A stretch of 40,731 bases of DNA. It comes from Clostridium sp. LS. GTDB lineage: Bacteria; Bacillota; Clostridia; Clostridiales; Clostridiaceae. Positions within the stretch are counted from its first letter, which is position 1, and each line of letters begins with the position of its first letter. Below are positions 7,972 to 15,704 of the stretch, in pieces. The position numbers and the translations under genes were made by a program. The notes under the pieces are model-generated. The model did not search any database. It saw nothing but the letters and a program-made list of their open reading frames with translations, and was not told where the DNA came from. Location of the stretch: NCBI RefSeq assembly GCF_002760435.1, contig NZ_AUUU01000030.1, positions 1 through 40,731 of the forward strand. Reading direction: 5' to 3'.

Positions 7972-9456
7972 CTAATCCTGTACTTCATATGAATTTGTAT
8001 ACTTATGAAGTAGAGAATGTTTTAATGACCATAAGTTTTGCGATAAATCAACATAATAAGTGTGTGGATTTTCGAATCTTAATACTTCAGGCCATAGCTT
8101 ATCTGTCTCATTTTTAGAGAATTCCTTTATATCTAAAACACTAGGAGATTCATATATACATTTACCAGAATTAAAAATTTGAACTTGAAGATTTCTAGTA
8201 TAATAATTTTTGATTTTTTTCCTTTTCCATGTATGAATAGGATCAAATAAAACTAAAGGTTCATTTTCATTAATATTTTCATCTCTTAAAGCAATTAAGT
8301 CAGCTAATGCCTTATGAGATGTCTTATCAAATATTCTCACTATCTTTTTAAATCCTGGGTTAGTGATCTTTTCTTCATTTTCACTTATTTTAATTTTAGG
8401 TATAATTTCATCATTGCCTTCTAATGCCACTAATTTATATACGCCGCCAAAAACTGGTTCAGATTTTGCTGTAATAAGACGTTCGCCAACACCAAAAGAA
8501 TTTATACATGCACCTTGTTCTAGTACAGCTTTTATAATATGCTCATCGAGGGAATTTGAGACTACAATACCGCAATCTTCATACCCTGCTTCATCCAACA
8601 TTTTTCTGCACTTAGTTGTAAGATAAGTAATATCACCAGAATCAATTCTTACTCCACGAGGTCTCTTACCTTGTGGCTTTAAAATTTCATCAAATACTTT
8701 TATTGCATTTGGAATACCGGATTTTATTACATTATAGGTATCAATAAGTAATACACAGTCATCAGGGTAAATTTCAGCCCAAGCTTTAAAAGCATCATAT
8801 TCAGTATCATATAATTGAACCCAGCTGTGAGCCATTGTACCTACAGCTGGAATATTGAACATTCTATCTGACATCGTACAAGCTGTTGAACTGCAGCCAC
8901 CTATTATGGAAGCTCTAGCGCCGTAAATTGCACCATCGTACCCTTGAGCCCTCCTTGAACCAAATTCCATTACAGGACGGCCTTCAGCAGCTCTACAAAT
9001 TCTATTAGCTTTTGTAGCAATTAATGTTTGATGGTTTATAGTTAGAAGAATCATTGTCTCAAGAAATTGTGCTTGAATTACAGGACCGCGAACAGTCACA
9101 AGAGGCTCATTTGGGAAGACAGGATTTCCTTCTGGAACTGCCCAAACATCGCAACTAAAATCAAAGTTTTCTAAGTATTCAAGAAATTCTTCGGAAAACA
9201 TGTTCTTAGATCTTAAATAAGTAATATCGTCATGGGTAAACTCTAAAGATTTTAGGTAATCAATTAGTTGTTCAACACCAGCCATTATACAATATCCGCC
9301 ACCATCGGGAACTCTTCTAAAAAACATATCAAAGTAAGCTATTTTGTCTTTAAGTCCTTTGTCAAAATAACCGTTTCCCATAGTTAATTCATAAAAATCA
9401 ACTAGCATTGTTAAGTTTCTTTCATCTTTTACATTGAAATTAGGTCTATTATTCAT
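7972..9456 (-). CDS. pncB: Nicotinate phosphoribosyltransferase
   Basis: Converts nicotinate and PRPP to nicotinate mononucleotide, the first step of NAD salvage (Preiss-Handler pathway); cytoplasmic, 494 residues, the size of the longer bacterial form. Recognisable motifs are DFYELTMGNGYF near the N-terminus, EFGSRRAQGYDGA, the phosphorylated-histidine region GTMAHSW, LIDTYNV, RIDSGDI and FGVGERLITAKSEPVFGG. AAGGAGAT lies about 7 bases before the ATG. The NiaX-like niacin transporter at 39976 would supply its substrate. I found no copy of the niaX palindrome upstream of this gene. Confidence 0.95.
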   Translation of the reverse strand: MNNRPNFNVKDERNLTMLVDFYELTMGNGYFDKGLKDKIAYFDMFFRRVPDGGGYCIMAGVEQLIDYLKSLEFTHDDITYLRSKNMFSEEFLEYLENFDFSCDVWAVPEGNPVFPNEPLVTVRGPVIQAQFLETMILLTINHQTLIATKANRICRAAEGRPVMEFGSRRAQGYDGAIYGARASIIGGCSSTACTMSDRMFNIPAVGTMAHSWVQLYDTEYDAFKAWAEIYPDDCVLLIDTYNVIKSGIPNAIKVFDEILKPQGKRPRGVRIDSGDITYLTTKCRKMLDEAGYEDCGIVVSNSLDEHIIKAVLEQGACINSFGVGERLITAKSEPVFGGVYKLVALEGNDEIIPKIKISENEEKITNPGFKKIVRIFDKTSHKALADLIALRDENINENEPLVLFDPIHTWKRKKIKNYYTRNLQVQIFNSGKCIYESPSVLDIKEFSKNETDKLWPEVLRFENPHTYYVDLSQNLWSLKHSLLHKYTNSYEVQD

Positions 9457-9756
9457 AATAATCTCCTTTAAATAAAAACATAAAATACATTCAGTTTAAT
9501 AATTGGTATATTATTCAATATAAATTTAAATATATAAAACTATTGTACATCTATAGGACTTTGATTACAATATAGTTGCGATTAACTTAAATTAAGACAT
9601 ACTATATTTTTTAAAAGAAAAATTATAATATTCAAGATTTTGAGATAAATTTGAAATTTATATTATAAATATGGATAAAATTTATAATAACTAATTTAAT
9701 TAGTAAAGATATGATTACAAACTTTGTTTGGCTAGGAAGAAAGAGGGAATTATAAA
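9457..9756. promoter_or_regulatory. Divergent promoter region, no gene seen
   Basis: A 300-base AT-rich gap between divergently read genes. TTGAAA near 9650 followed by GATAAA about 17 bases on is a possible promoter for the helicase. I see no riboswitch or clear operator. Confidence 0.35.
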
Positions 9757-11787
9757 GTGGGGTACAACCTTGATAAATATCAAATGAATGCAGTAAATGC
9801 AGAGGAAAAGAATACATTAATTGTTGCGGCACCAGGTTCCGGGAAGACAACTGTTATAATAAATAAAGTTAATCATTTGGTTAAAAATAAAAAAATTCCT
9901 AATGGGAATATAATAGTTATTACTTTTACAAAAGCAGCTGCTCAGAATATGAAAAATAGATATGCCAAAATGTTTAAAGCAGATAGATCACCGTTTTTTG
10001 GGACATTCCATGGTTTGTTCTATAAGATGCTTTTAAGATGTGGTGAAAGTATAGATATAGTTGATGGATCAATTGTACACAAAATAGTTAGCAGTGTATT
10101 AAGTAAATATTTTGATGAGGTTAATGAGGATAAAATAAAGGAAGCCATCAATAATATTTCATTATATAAAACTTCAAGAGTATCTTTAAAAGAATTTAAG
10201 CCGTCTCTTTCCAAAGAGATTTTTGAAGAAGCTCTAGAGAAATATGAAGAGTATAAAAAATTAAATAATAAAAGAGATTTTGATGATTTAGCTATAGAAG
10301 TATTGGAATTACTTAAAAAAGATGAAAGTATGCTTTTGGCATATAGAAAGTTGTTTAAATATGTATTAGTAGATGAATTTCAAGATTGTGATGAGATGCA
10401 GATTGACTTCCTAAAACTTATTAATGAAGGAGAAGATAATCATCTTTTTGCAGTTGGAGATGAGGATCAATGTATTTACTCATTTAGAGGCTCAAAGCCA
10501 GAATATATGGTCAGTTTTGATAATATATTTAAAGGCGGAAAAAAGTATTACTTATCGATTAATTACAGAAGTAAGATGAACATAGTAGATAAGTCAAAAG
10601 CAGTAATAGGCTTTAATGAAAAGAGAAACAATAAGGAAATTAAGTGGAATAGAGATAGTGAAGGTATAATCAAGTGGTTTAGCCCGTACAATGAAAAAAT
10701 GCAGGTTGAAAGCATAAGTGATATAATTTGCGAAAATAAAAAAATTGGTATACCTTATGAAGACAATGCTGTACTTTATAGAACTAATATAGAATCAATG
10801 ATGTTTGTTGAGACTCTAGCAAAAAGAAAAATTCCGTTTACATTACTAGATCGTGAATATAATTTCTTTGAACATTTTATATGTAAGGATTTAATTGCTT
10901 ATTTAAAACTTTCAGTTAATGAATTTGACAGAGATAGTTTTCTGCAAATAATAAATAAGCCCTTTAGATATATAAGCAAAAGTAACTTTGCGTATATAAA
11001 GAATTACATTAAAGAAGAAAGTCCATTTACTATGCTTATGAATAAAAGTGATATACCACCATTCCAAAAGAAAAATCTTGATAATTTAAGGAAAGACATT
11101 AACTATTTAAATAAAATATCATTATCATCTGCAATTGCATATATAGTTATGGATTTAGGGTATTTGGATCACTTAAAAGGTTATACTCAAAAAGTTAATC
11201 AAAGTTTAGAAGACTTAGAAGACATAATTGAGGAATTTAAATTATCGGCAGAAGGTTTTAAAACCATATTTGAATTCTTAGAGCATGTGGAGGAAATAAA
11301 ACAAACAATAGAAGCTAGTAAGAAAAAAACTCAGAGAGAAGGGGTTATACTTAGTACTATACATGGAGTAAAAGGCATGGAGTTCAAAAACGTCTATGTC
11401 ATAAACTGTGTAGAAGAAACTATACCTCATGCATCTAGCATAAAAGACAACATAGAAGAGGAACGTAGATTGTTCTATGTTGGAATAACAAGGGCAATAG
11501 ATAATCTTTATTTATTTTCTCCAAGAAACCGTAAAGGACAGTTTAAAGAGGTTTCCAGATTTATTGTTGAGGGGAAGCTAAATGATATGCCTGTAGATAC
11601 TTATGGGTATGAGGTTGGGAATAAGGTTGATCATAAAGCTTATGGTATAGCAGAGGTAGAAGAATTTGATGAAAAGGATAAAGATAAGATTAAGCTTAAA
11701 TTTGGTGATGGAACCTTTAGGAGCTTTTCTTTGAAGGTTTTGATTGATAATAACCTTATTCATAAAGCTAATCAGGGAGCATATTAA
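9757..11787 (+). CDS. UvrD/Rep-family ATP-dependent DNA helicase
   Basis: Superfamily 1 3'-5' helicase, 676 residues. The motifs run in order: Q-motif region LDKYQMNAVN, Walker A APGSGKTTV with Lys30, TFTKAAAQNMKNRY (Ia), Walker B LVDEFQDCDEMQ, motif III GDEDQCIYSFRGS, LSINYRS (IV), STIHGVKGMEFKNVYV (V) and EERRLFYVGITRA (VI). A small C-terminal tail (VGNKVDHKAYGIAEVEEF) resembles the nucleic-acid or RNA-polymerase contact domain seen in PcrA. It is shorter than typical PcrA/UvrD (about 720 residues), so it is a paralogue rather than certain pcrA. The start is GTG 9757 with AGAGGG about 9 bases upstream. Only a weak imperfect hairpin follows the stop. Confidence 0.93.
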   Translation: MGYNLDKYQMNAVNAEEKNTLIVAAPGSGKTTVIINKVNHLVKNKKIPNGNIIVITFTKAAAQNMKNRYAKMFKADRSPFFGTFHGLFYKMLLRCGESIDIVDGSIVHKIVSSVLSKYFDEVNEDKIKEAINNISLYKTSRVSLKEFKPSLSKEIFEEALEKYEEYKKLNNKRDFDDLAIEVLELLKKDESMLLAYRKLFKYVLVDEFQDCDEMQIDFLKLINEGEDNHLFAVGDEDQCIYSFRGSKPEYMVSFDNIFKGGKKYYLSINYRSKMNIVDKSKAVIGFNEKRNNKEIKWNRDSEGIIKWFSPYNEKMQVESISDIICENKKIGIPYEDNAVLYRTNIESMMFVETLAKRKIPFTLLDREYNFFEHFICKDLIAYLKLSVNEFDRDSFLQIINKPFRYISKSNFAYIKNYIKEESPFTMLMNKSDIPPFQKKNLDNLRKDINYLNKISLSSAIAYIVMDLGYLDHLKGYTQKVNQSLEDLEDIIEEFKLSAEGFKTIFEFLEHVEEIKQTIEASKKKTQREGVILSTIHGVKGMEFKNVYVINCVEETIPHASSIKDNIEEERRLFYVGITRAIDNLYLFSPRNRKGQFKEVSRFIVEGKLNDMPVDTYGYEVGNKVDHKAYGIAEVEEFDEKDKDKIKLKFGDGTFRSFSLKVLIDNNLIHKANQGAY

Positions 11788-12156
11788 GAAAGCGCTTTTT
11801 AAAAAGGTGCCTTTTTTCGTTTAGCAAATCCTTACGTAGGTAATAGGAAGAATTGAAAAATGTAAAAAATGTATTAAAGTTATGTTAAGATAATATTTTG
11901 TTGTCAAATTATGTTAAAAAATAAACTGTAAGGAATATTCTTTATTTTAAATTAATATTAAACCTTTGATTAAAAGTATAGCTTTGGTATTGTATATAAT
12001 TTCCATTATTTCAAGAGAAAATTGGATTGTATATATTTTGGGAAGTGTGAATATGTAATTTATTTACAATAAAATAAAAATTATGTGGAATTGTGTTGTG
12101 GATGTGTGTTGAATAATAAATACATTGATGTTAATATTATACATATGATAATAAAG

Positions 12157-12185
12157 TTGTAAAAAATATAAGTCATGCATATGTT
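12157..12185 (+). promoter_or_regulatory. Putative promoter of the c-di-GMP riboswitch transcript
   Basis: TTGTAA (12157-12162) and TATGTT (12180-12185) are separated by 17 bases. Transcription would begin near 12192, about 13 bases before the aptamer. Confidence 0.5.
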
Positions 12186-12204
12186 CGTAACATTAATAGA
12201 ATTA

Positions 12205-12279
12205 AAATTGGAAACTGTGAAAAATTCTCTTTATTTGGGCACCTGGGGAATTTGGAGTTAGTGGTGCAACCGGCCAATA
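12205..12279 (+). promoter_or_regulatory. Cyclic di-GMP-II riboswitch
   Basis: The segment matches the class II c-di-GMP aptamer as known from clostridia: GGAAAC after the 5' P1 strand, a run ending TTTGGGCACC, GAGTTAGTGGTGCAACC and a 3' P1 strand. P1 is ATTGG (12207-12211) with CCAAT (12274-12278), GCACC pairs with GGTGC, and AATTCTC with GGGGAATT gives the pseudoknot. The CCAATAAT of P1 can instead pair with ATTATTGG (12298-12305), which runs into the GGAGG of the downstream gene. That predicts a translational switch that is open when ligand is bound. Confidence 0.9.
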
Positions 12280-12315
12280 ATGAGTTTGTTACTAATTATT
12301 ATTGGAGGTATTATT

Positions 12316-12468
12316 TTGGAAAAGATAGAGTTTAAAGTGTTAGAGCTATTTACTAGATACTTGATATGGATAGAAGATAATAAGTTGGAAGATAACATTA
12401 ATAATTATATTCTTTATGTTAACAGTATGGATAAAAATAGTAGTAAAGATTTCAAAAGATATTGTTAA
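12316..12468 (+). CDS. 50-residue protein controlled by c-di-GMP riboswitch
   Basis: TTG 12316 preceded by GGAGG (12304-12308, 7 bases away) opens a 50-residue frame: EKIEFKVLELFTRYLIWIED at the start, then an acidic/Asn-rich helix and a terminal KRYC. An in-frame ATG at 12280 would add LLLIIIGG residues but lies inside the riboswitch with no Shine-Dalgarno. It is predicted all-helical, with no clear transmembrane span from the TTG start. I do not recognise a family. It is the first gene after the riboswitch and so the likely c-di-GMP-regulated product. Confidence 0.68.
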   Translation: MEKIEFKVLELFTRYLIWIEDNKLEDNINNYILYVNSMDKNSSKDFKRYC

Positions 12469-12806
12469 TAAAAGTTAGAATTTAGCAAAATAATCTAAAG
12501 TCTATAATGTTGTGCTACAGAAAAATTTAATGTACAGCAATCCGCTTGCAACAAGAGTTATAATTAAAACATAAGTTTCAATCAAAATTAAAGGTAGATT
12601 AGGTAGAAATACTTAATTTACCTTTAATTTTTGGTTGAATTAAATATTATGTTATTAATTCATATGGTGTTAGATGAGAGAAATTAAAGCAATTAAAATT
12701 ATCGATAAAACTTTTATTAATTAATATTGATTATTATATAATAAAATGTTATAATTTACTTAAGATTAAATAGTATTAAATACGATACTTAAAGGAGGGA
12801 ATGAGA
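12469..12806 (+). other. Intergenic stretch with a long hairpin
   Basis: The gap holds a hairpin with arms at 12577-12596 and 12619-12639 (TTCAATCAAAATTAAAGGTA with its near-complement), followed by TTAAATATT. It may end the riboswitch transcript about 110 bases after the 50-residue gene. Nothing else is apparent before the next Shine-Dalgarno. Confidence 0.45.
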
Positions 12807-12977
12807 ATGGGAAATTTAATAAAGATAAATATATATGCTGATTTAAATAAAAGAAAAGGATATATACTAGATTTAAAAAATTTAGAAGCAAATATTTCAA
12901 ATTATAATAACTGGTTACAAAAGACTCACAGAGAGGATAAAATCGAAAGTTATGAAAAGTTTTTACAAGCTAAATAA
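12807..12977 (+). CDS. 56-residue hypothetical protein
   Basis: AAGGAGGG about 8 bases before ATG 12807 and a terminator right after the stop frame a complete small gene. The product starts MGNLIKINIYADLNKRKGYI and continues as a charged helical peptide ending ESYEKFLQAK. An in-frame ATG at 12801 is too close to the Shine-Dalgarno. It has no signal peptide, transmembrane span or cysteine, and I do not recognise it. Confidence 0.72.
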   Translation: MGNLIKINIYADLNKRKGYILDLKNLEANISNYNNWLQKTHREDKIESYEKFLQAK

Positions 12978-12985
12978 TTGGTTAT

Positions 12986-13029
12986 AAAGAGTAATTAACA
13001 GTCAAAATGATGTTAATTACTCTTTTCTT
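12986..13029 (+). terminator. Terminator of the 56-residue gene
   Basis: A perfect 15-bp stem (12986-13000 with 13011-13025) is followed by TCTTTTAT. Confidence 0.9.
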
Positions 13030-13054
13030 TTATTGTTGAATATATATTTAGTAC

Positions 13055-13150
13055 ATAAAAAAGGCAACCTACTTAGGGGAATAGGTTGTCTTAGGGGTTT
13101 GTTAGCATTTTAATAAGAGTAAATAATAATGCTTTAACTACTTTACAATA
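13055..13150 (-). ncRNA. Candidate minus-strand small RNA, copy A
   Basis: Read on the minus strand, a conserved segment (TTGTAAAGTAGTTAAAGC and on, 13149 down to 13108) leads to a hairpin (arms 13061-13071 and 13082-13092) with loop TTCCCCTAAG and then TTTTTTATG, a classical terminator. TATAAT lies just upstream (13158-13153). The block recurs at 15055-15161 with 41 of 42 conserved bases, the same loop and a different but still paired stem. No reading frame covers it. This is an inference from pattern, with no known RNA family assigned. Confidence 0.55.
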
Positions 13151-13242
13151 ATATTATAATTTAAAATTATAACGGAATTATTACAAAGCTGTGGCAAATT
13201 TAAGGCAGTTGATAAGTTTTGTAGAATAGCTAAAAATAAAAA

Positions 13243-13273
13243 GGATAACTTATAATACGCAAATAAGTTATCC
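13243..13273 (+). repeat. 11-bp hairpin in leader region
   Basis: GGATAACTTAT (13243-13253) pairs perfectly with ATAAGTTATCC (13263-13273). It lies about 30 bases before a 24-codon frame and could be an attenuator or a weak terminator; no U tract follows. Confidence 0.45.
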
Positions 13274-13303
13274 GGATACTGATTTATAATAGGAGAACAA
13301 TTA

Positions 13304-13378
13304 ATGAAAAATGTTTATGATATTATTATAAATAAAATTCGTGACAATATTATGGCAAAATATAAAGAAAAAATTTAA
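13304..13378 (+). CDS. Possible 24-residue leader or micro-ORF
   Basis: TAGGAG lies 8 bases before ATG 13304, opening MKNVYDIIINKIRDNIMAKY and ending KEKI. The Shine-Dalgarno and Lys-rich amphipathic pattern are the only support. It might be a leader peptide for the membrane gene 97 bases downstream, or a remnant of a longer gene. Confidence 0.3.
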   Translation: MKNVYDIIINKIRDNIMAKYKEKI

Positions 13379-13474
13379 AAGAAAAAGAATATATTCATGA
13401 AATTAAAATATACTTCAATAGATACATAATAAGTTTTTTGAAATATTTGAATATGGAATAGGAAGTGATCTAAG

Positions 13475-13975
13475 TTGAAGTATATAAAAAATAAAATAAT
13501 TCATTTTTTTATATTCGGAAGTCTATATATGAATATTGAAGTTTTAATGAGGGCAGTACATGGAAGTATGGTTGGATTTGATGGGATTAAATATTATTCT
13601 TTAATGGGATATACCTCTATTTATATGGGGATATTAAGTGGAATATTATCATTGATAATAGCATATTTGTTAGATAACGATAAATATTTTGAACTAAAAG
13701 TATGGCAAAAGTTATTGATAGGAGGAAGTATAATAACTTTTGCTGAATTGTGCTTTGGGTTAATATTTAATGTATATTTATTTCAAATGAATATATGGCA
13801 TTATACTGGAATTAACTTTATGCACCAAATATCTTTAGAGACTTCATTGGAGTGGCCATTTATAATAACACCAATGATTATAAGCCTTGATAGCTATTTG
13901 ACTTATTGGATTTATGGTGAGGATAAGCCGGTAAGTTTTATTAAGATTTATATAGATTTGATTTTGGGAAGATAA
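13475..13975 (+). CDS. Integral membrane protein, CmpB/ABC-transporter-type-IV-like
   Basis: A 166-residue protein with four or five hydrophobic segments: residues 8-28, 45-66, 80-102, and about 128-146. Phrases such as SLYMNIEVLMRA, VWQKLLIGGSIITFAEL and MNIWHYTGINFMHQISLE resemble the small membrane family annotated as putative ABC-transporter type IV (CmpB, PF06541). That assignment rests on recollection of the pattern. The start appears to be TTG 13475 with AGGAAGTG about 8 bases upstream; ATG 13532 is an alternative that would cut the first helix. A terminator follows. It sits between two copies of the candidate small RNA. Confidence 0.72.
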   Translation: MKYIKNKIIHFFIFGSLYMNIEVLMRAVHGSMVGFDGIKYYSLMGYTSIYMGILSGILSLIIAYLLDNDKYFELKVWQKLLIGGSIITFAELCFGLIFNVYLFQMNIWHYTGINFMHQISLETSLEWPFIITPMIISLDSYLTYWIYGEDKPVSFIKIYIDLILGR

Positions 13976-14003
13976 TAAATGCATATAGTATTGAAAAATA
14001 GCT

Positions 14004-14028
14004 AAGAACTTTTAAAGTTCTTTTTTTA
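14004..14028 (+). terminator. Terminator
   Basis: Short stem AAGAACTTT with AAAGTTCTT is followed by a T-rich tail. It ends the membrane protein gene. Confidence 0.8.
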
Positions 14029-14194
14029 TTACTCAAAAAAGTTATCTTAATTTACCATTTATTTTGTCAGATTTTTTCATAAAGTTACGAAATATATTAA
14101 TGTTGAGTCTTACTTAATTATTTATTTACGTGAAGTTTTATTATACAAAGGAAGATTCCAAGAATACATAAAAGAGCAAAAGAGAAAAGGAAAA

Positions 14195-15040
14195 ATGATT
14201 ATGAAAAAAACAATTTTAAGTTTAGCAGTAGCAGAAGTTATAATAAGCTGCAGTATGCAATCAAAGGCACATGCTGTAACCATTTCAAATACTAATGATA
14301 CTTCTAATGGCATAGCTACAATATCTACACTGCAAGGAAGTGGAAAAATAATATCTATAGGTTCCAAAGGTAGTATTGTTAGAAGCATCCAGCGATTACT
14401 GAATTCATTGGAAGGTTATAATATTCAGGAAGATGGAATATATGGAGCTGAAACATATAATGCTATAACTAAATTTCAAGCAAAAAATGGATTAAAACAG
14501 GATGGTATTGTAGGTAAACAAACAGCAGATAAATTATTGAGCATTAATACTAAACCTGAAATAAATATTGTAAATTCAAAAATAGGAAACGGGTTAGAAA
14601 AAGTAAAGGTAACAAACGTAAAGGAAATAATAAATTCCAAACTAAATTTAAAAGAAATAAATTCAGATACTAATTATTTTATAGCTGTAAGTAAATCTCA
14701 AAGAGAAGTATATATTTATCATAAAGAAATTGATTCATGGGTAAATATAAAAGCATTTTCATGTAATATAGGAGCGCCTGGAAGCCCAACTATAGAAGGG
14801 GATTTTTATAGTGGATTAAAAGGCAAAGAGCTAAGAATAAATGAAACTTACGTAAAATACTTCACACAAATAAGTGGTAATTATTTGTTTCATAGTGTTC
14901 CTTATAATGAAATTGGAGAAGCTATTGATGATTGTTTTGGTGAAGAAGTATCACACGGATGTGTTAGACTTTCTTTAGAGGATGCTAAATATATCTATGA
15001 TACTATACCAGCAGGAACTAGTATTAAAATAATTGAATAA
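14195..15040 (+). CDS. Secreted L,D-transpeptidase with peptidoglycan-binding domain
   Basis: A 281-residue exported enzyme. Residues 1-27 form a signal peptide (KKTILSLAVAEVIIS then AHA). Residues about 50-112 are a PG_binding_1 repeat (GSIVRSIQRLLNSL, EDGIYGAETYNAITKFQ, DGIVGKQTADKLL). The C-terminal YkuD domain contains HSVPYNEIG and the catalytic SHGCVRLS with Cys256. Known members make 3-3 crosslinks in peptidoglycan or modify the spore cortex. GAAAAGG lies 6 bases before ATG 14195; an ATG at 14201 is also in frame. The stop is followed at once by the second small-RNA block, whose 21-bp hairpin could end this transcript too. Confidence 0.92.
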   Translation: MIMKKTILSLAVAEVIISCSMQSKAHAVTISNTNDTSNGIATISTLQGSGKIISIGSKGSIVRSIQRLLNSLEGYNIQEDGIYGAETYNAITKFQAKNGLKQDGIVGKQTADKLLSINTKPEINIVNSKIGNGLEKVKVTNVKEIINSKLNLKEINSDTNYFIAVSKSQREVYIYHKEIDSWVNIKAFSCNIGAPGSPTIEGDFYSGLKGKELRINETYVKYFTQISGNYLFHSVPYNEIGEAIDDCFGEEVSHGCVRLSLEDAKYIYDTIPAGTSIKIIE

Positions 15041-15054
15041 AAAATATCGATTCG

Positions 15055-15161
15055 TAAATAAACTAAAAAGAATGACTTACTTAGGGGAATAAGTCATTCT
15101 TTTTAGTTTATAAGTATTTTTTAATAAGGGTAAATAATAATGCTTTAACTACTTTACAATT
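15055..15161 (-). ncRNA. Candidate minus-strand small RNA, copy B
   Basis: Second copy of the block at 13055-13150. The conserved 42-base segment is 15119-15160; the terminator-like hairpin has a perfect 21-bp stem (15059-15079 with 15090-15110) and the identical loop, TTCCCCTAAG on the minus strand. TATAAT is at 15170-15165. Upstream TTTGTAA boxes near 15180-15200 are shared with copy A. The hairpin may also terminate the L,D-transpeptidase gene on the plus strand. Confidence 0.55.
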
Positions 15162-15360
15162 TTTATTATAAACCGTAAATATTACAAATGTGTTACAAAA
15201 ATATAAATTTTTAAATAATAATTAACTGACAAACTATTTGTTAAGTCATTTTCTTATTAACCATAAGAAATACTATTGCATATAACAACTATTAGGGTAG
15301 ATAAATAGAATTCAAACGAGTTCTCACCCAATAGATTGCAAAAGGAGAAATATAGTTCAA

Positions 15361-15663
15361 ATGAATACTAAACTTATGAATAAAATAATAGAGATTTCTA
15401 AGGAAAATGGTTCATTGAAAAAAGAAAATGAAATTTTAAGGAAGGATAATGAAATATTACAAGGAAAAATCAATAGTCAAAAAGAACTAAATGATTTTGT
15501 AGAAACTATTGATCAACTATTAAATATTAATAATAAAGATATCATAAATAAAACAAAAGTATTAGAAAAAGAAGAAAATCCAATTGCTAAGGACAATAGC
15601 GAGAAAGTAAAGAAAGTAACTATAGCAGAAATTTTAAAAAAGAATTTTTTTAGTAAAAAATAA
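15361..15663 (+). CDS. Small coiled-coil protein
   Basis: A 100-residue, highly charged protein. Residues 5-55 form a leucine/isoleucine heptad coiled coil (ENGSLKKENEILRKDNEILQ), and the tail is Lys/Glu-rich. It has no signal peptide or membrane segment. AAGGAG lies about 13 bases before ATG 15361, a rather long spacing. A bidirectional terminator follows directly. The function is unknown; a division or structural adaptor is one possibility. Confidence 0.65.
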   Translation: MNTKLMNKIIEISKENGSLKKENEILRKDNEILQGKINSQKELNDFVETIDQLLNINNKDIINKTKVLEKEENPIAKDNSEKVKKVTIAEILKKNFFSKK

Positions 15664-15704
15664 AAATTATGAAGACTAGGAGTAATCTTAGTCTTCATAA
15701 TTTT
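15663..15704. terminator. Bidirectional terminator
   Basis: A perfect 16-bp stem (15663-15678 with 15689-15704) sits between convergent genes and has A/T-rich flanks that serve both strands. Confidence 0.88.

Noticed and set aside
8363..8626. 87-codon plus-strand frame inside the nicotinate phosphoribosyltransferase gene
   Set aside because: It is a shadow of a strongly recognised enzyme on the other strand.
12280..12315. ATG 12280 as the start of the riboswitch-controlled gene
   Set aside because: It overlaps the switching region and has no Shine-Dalgarno; TTG 12316 has GGAGG at ideal spacing.
13061..13092. Hairpin read as a plus-strand terminator only
   Set aside because: The preceding gene already has a terminator at 12986-13025 and the U tract is on the minus strand.
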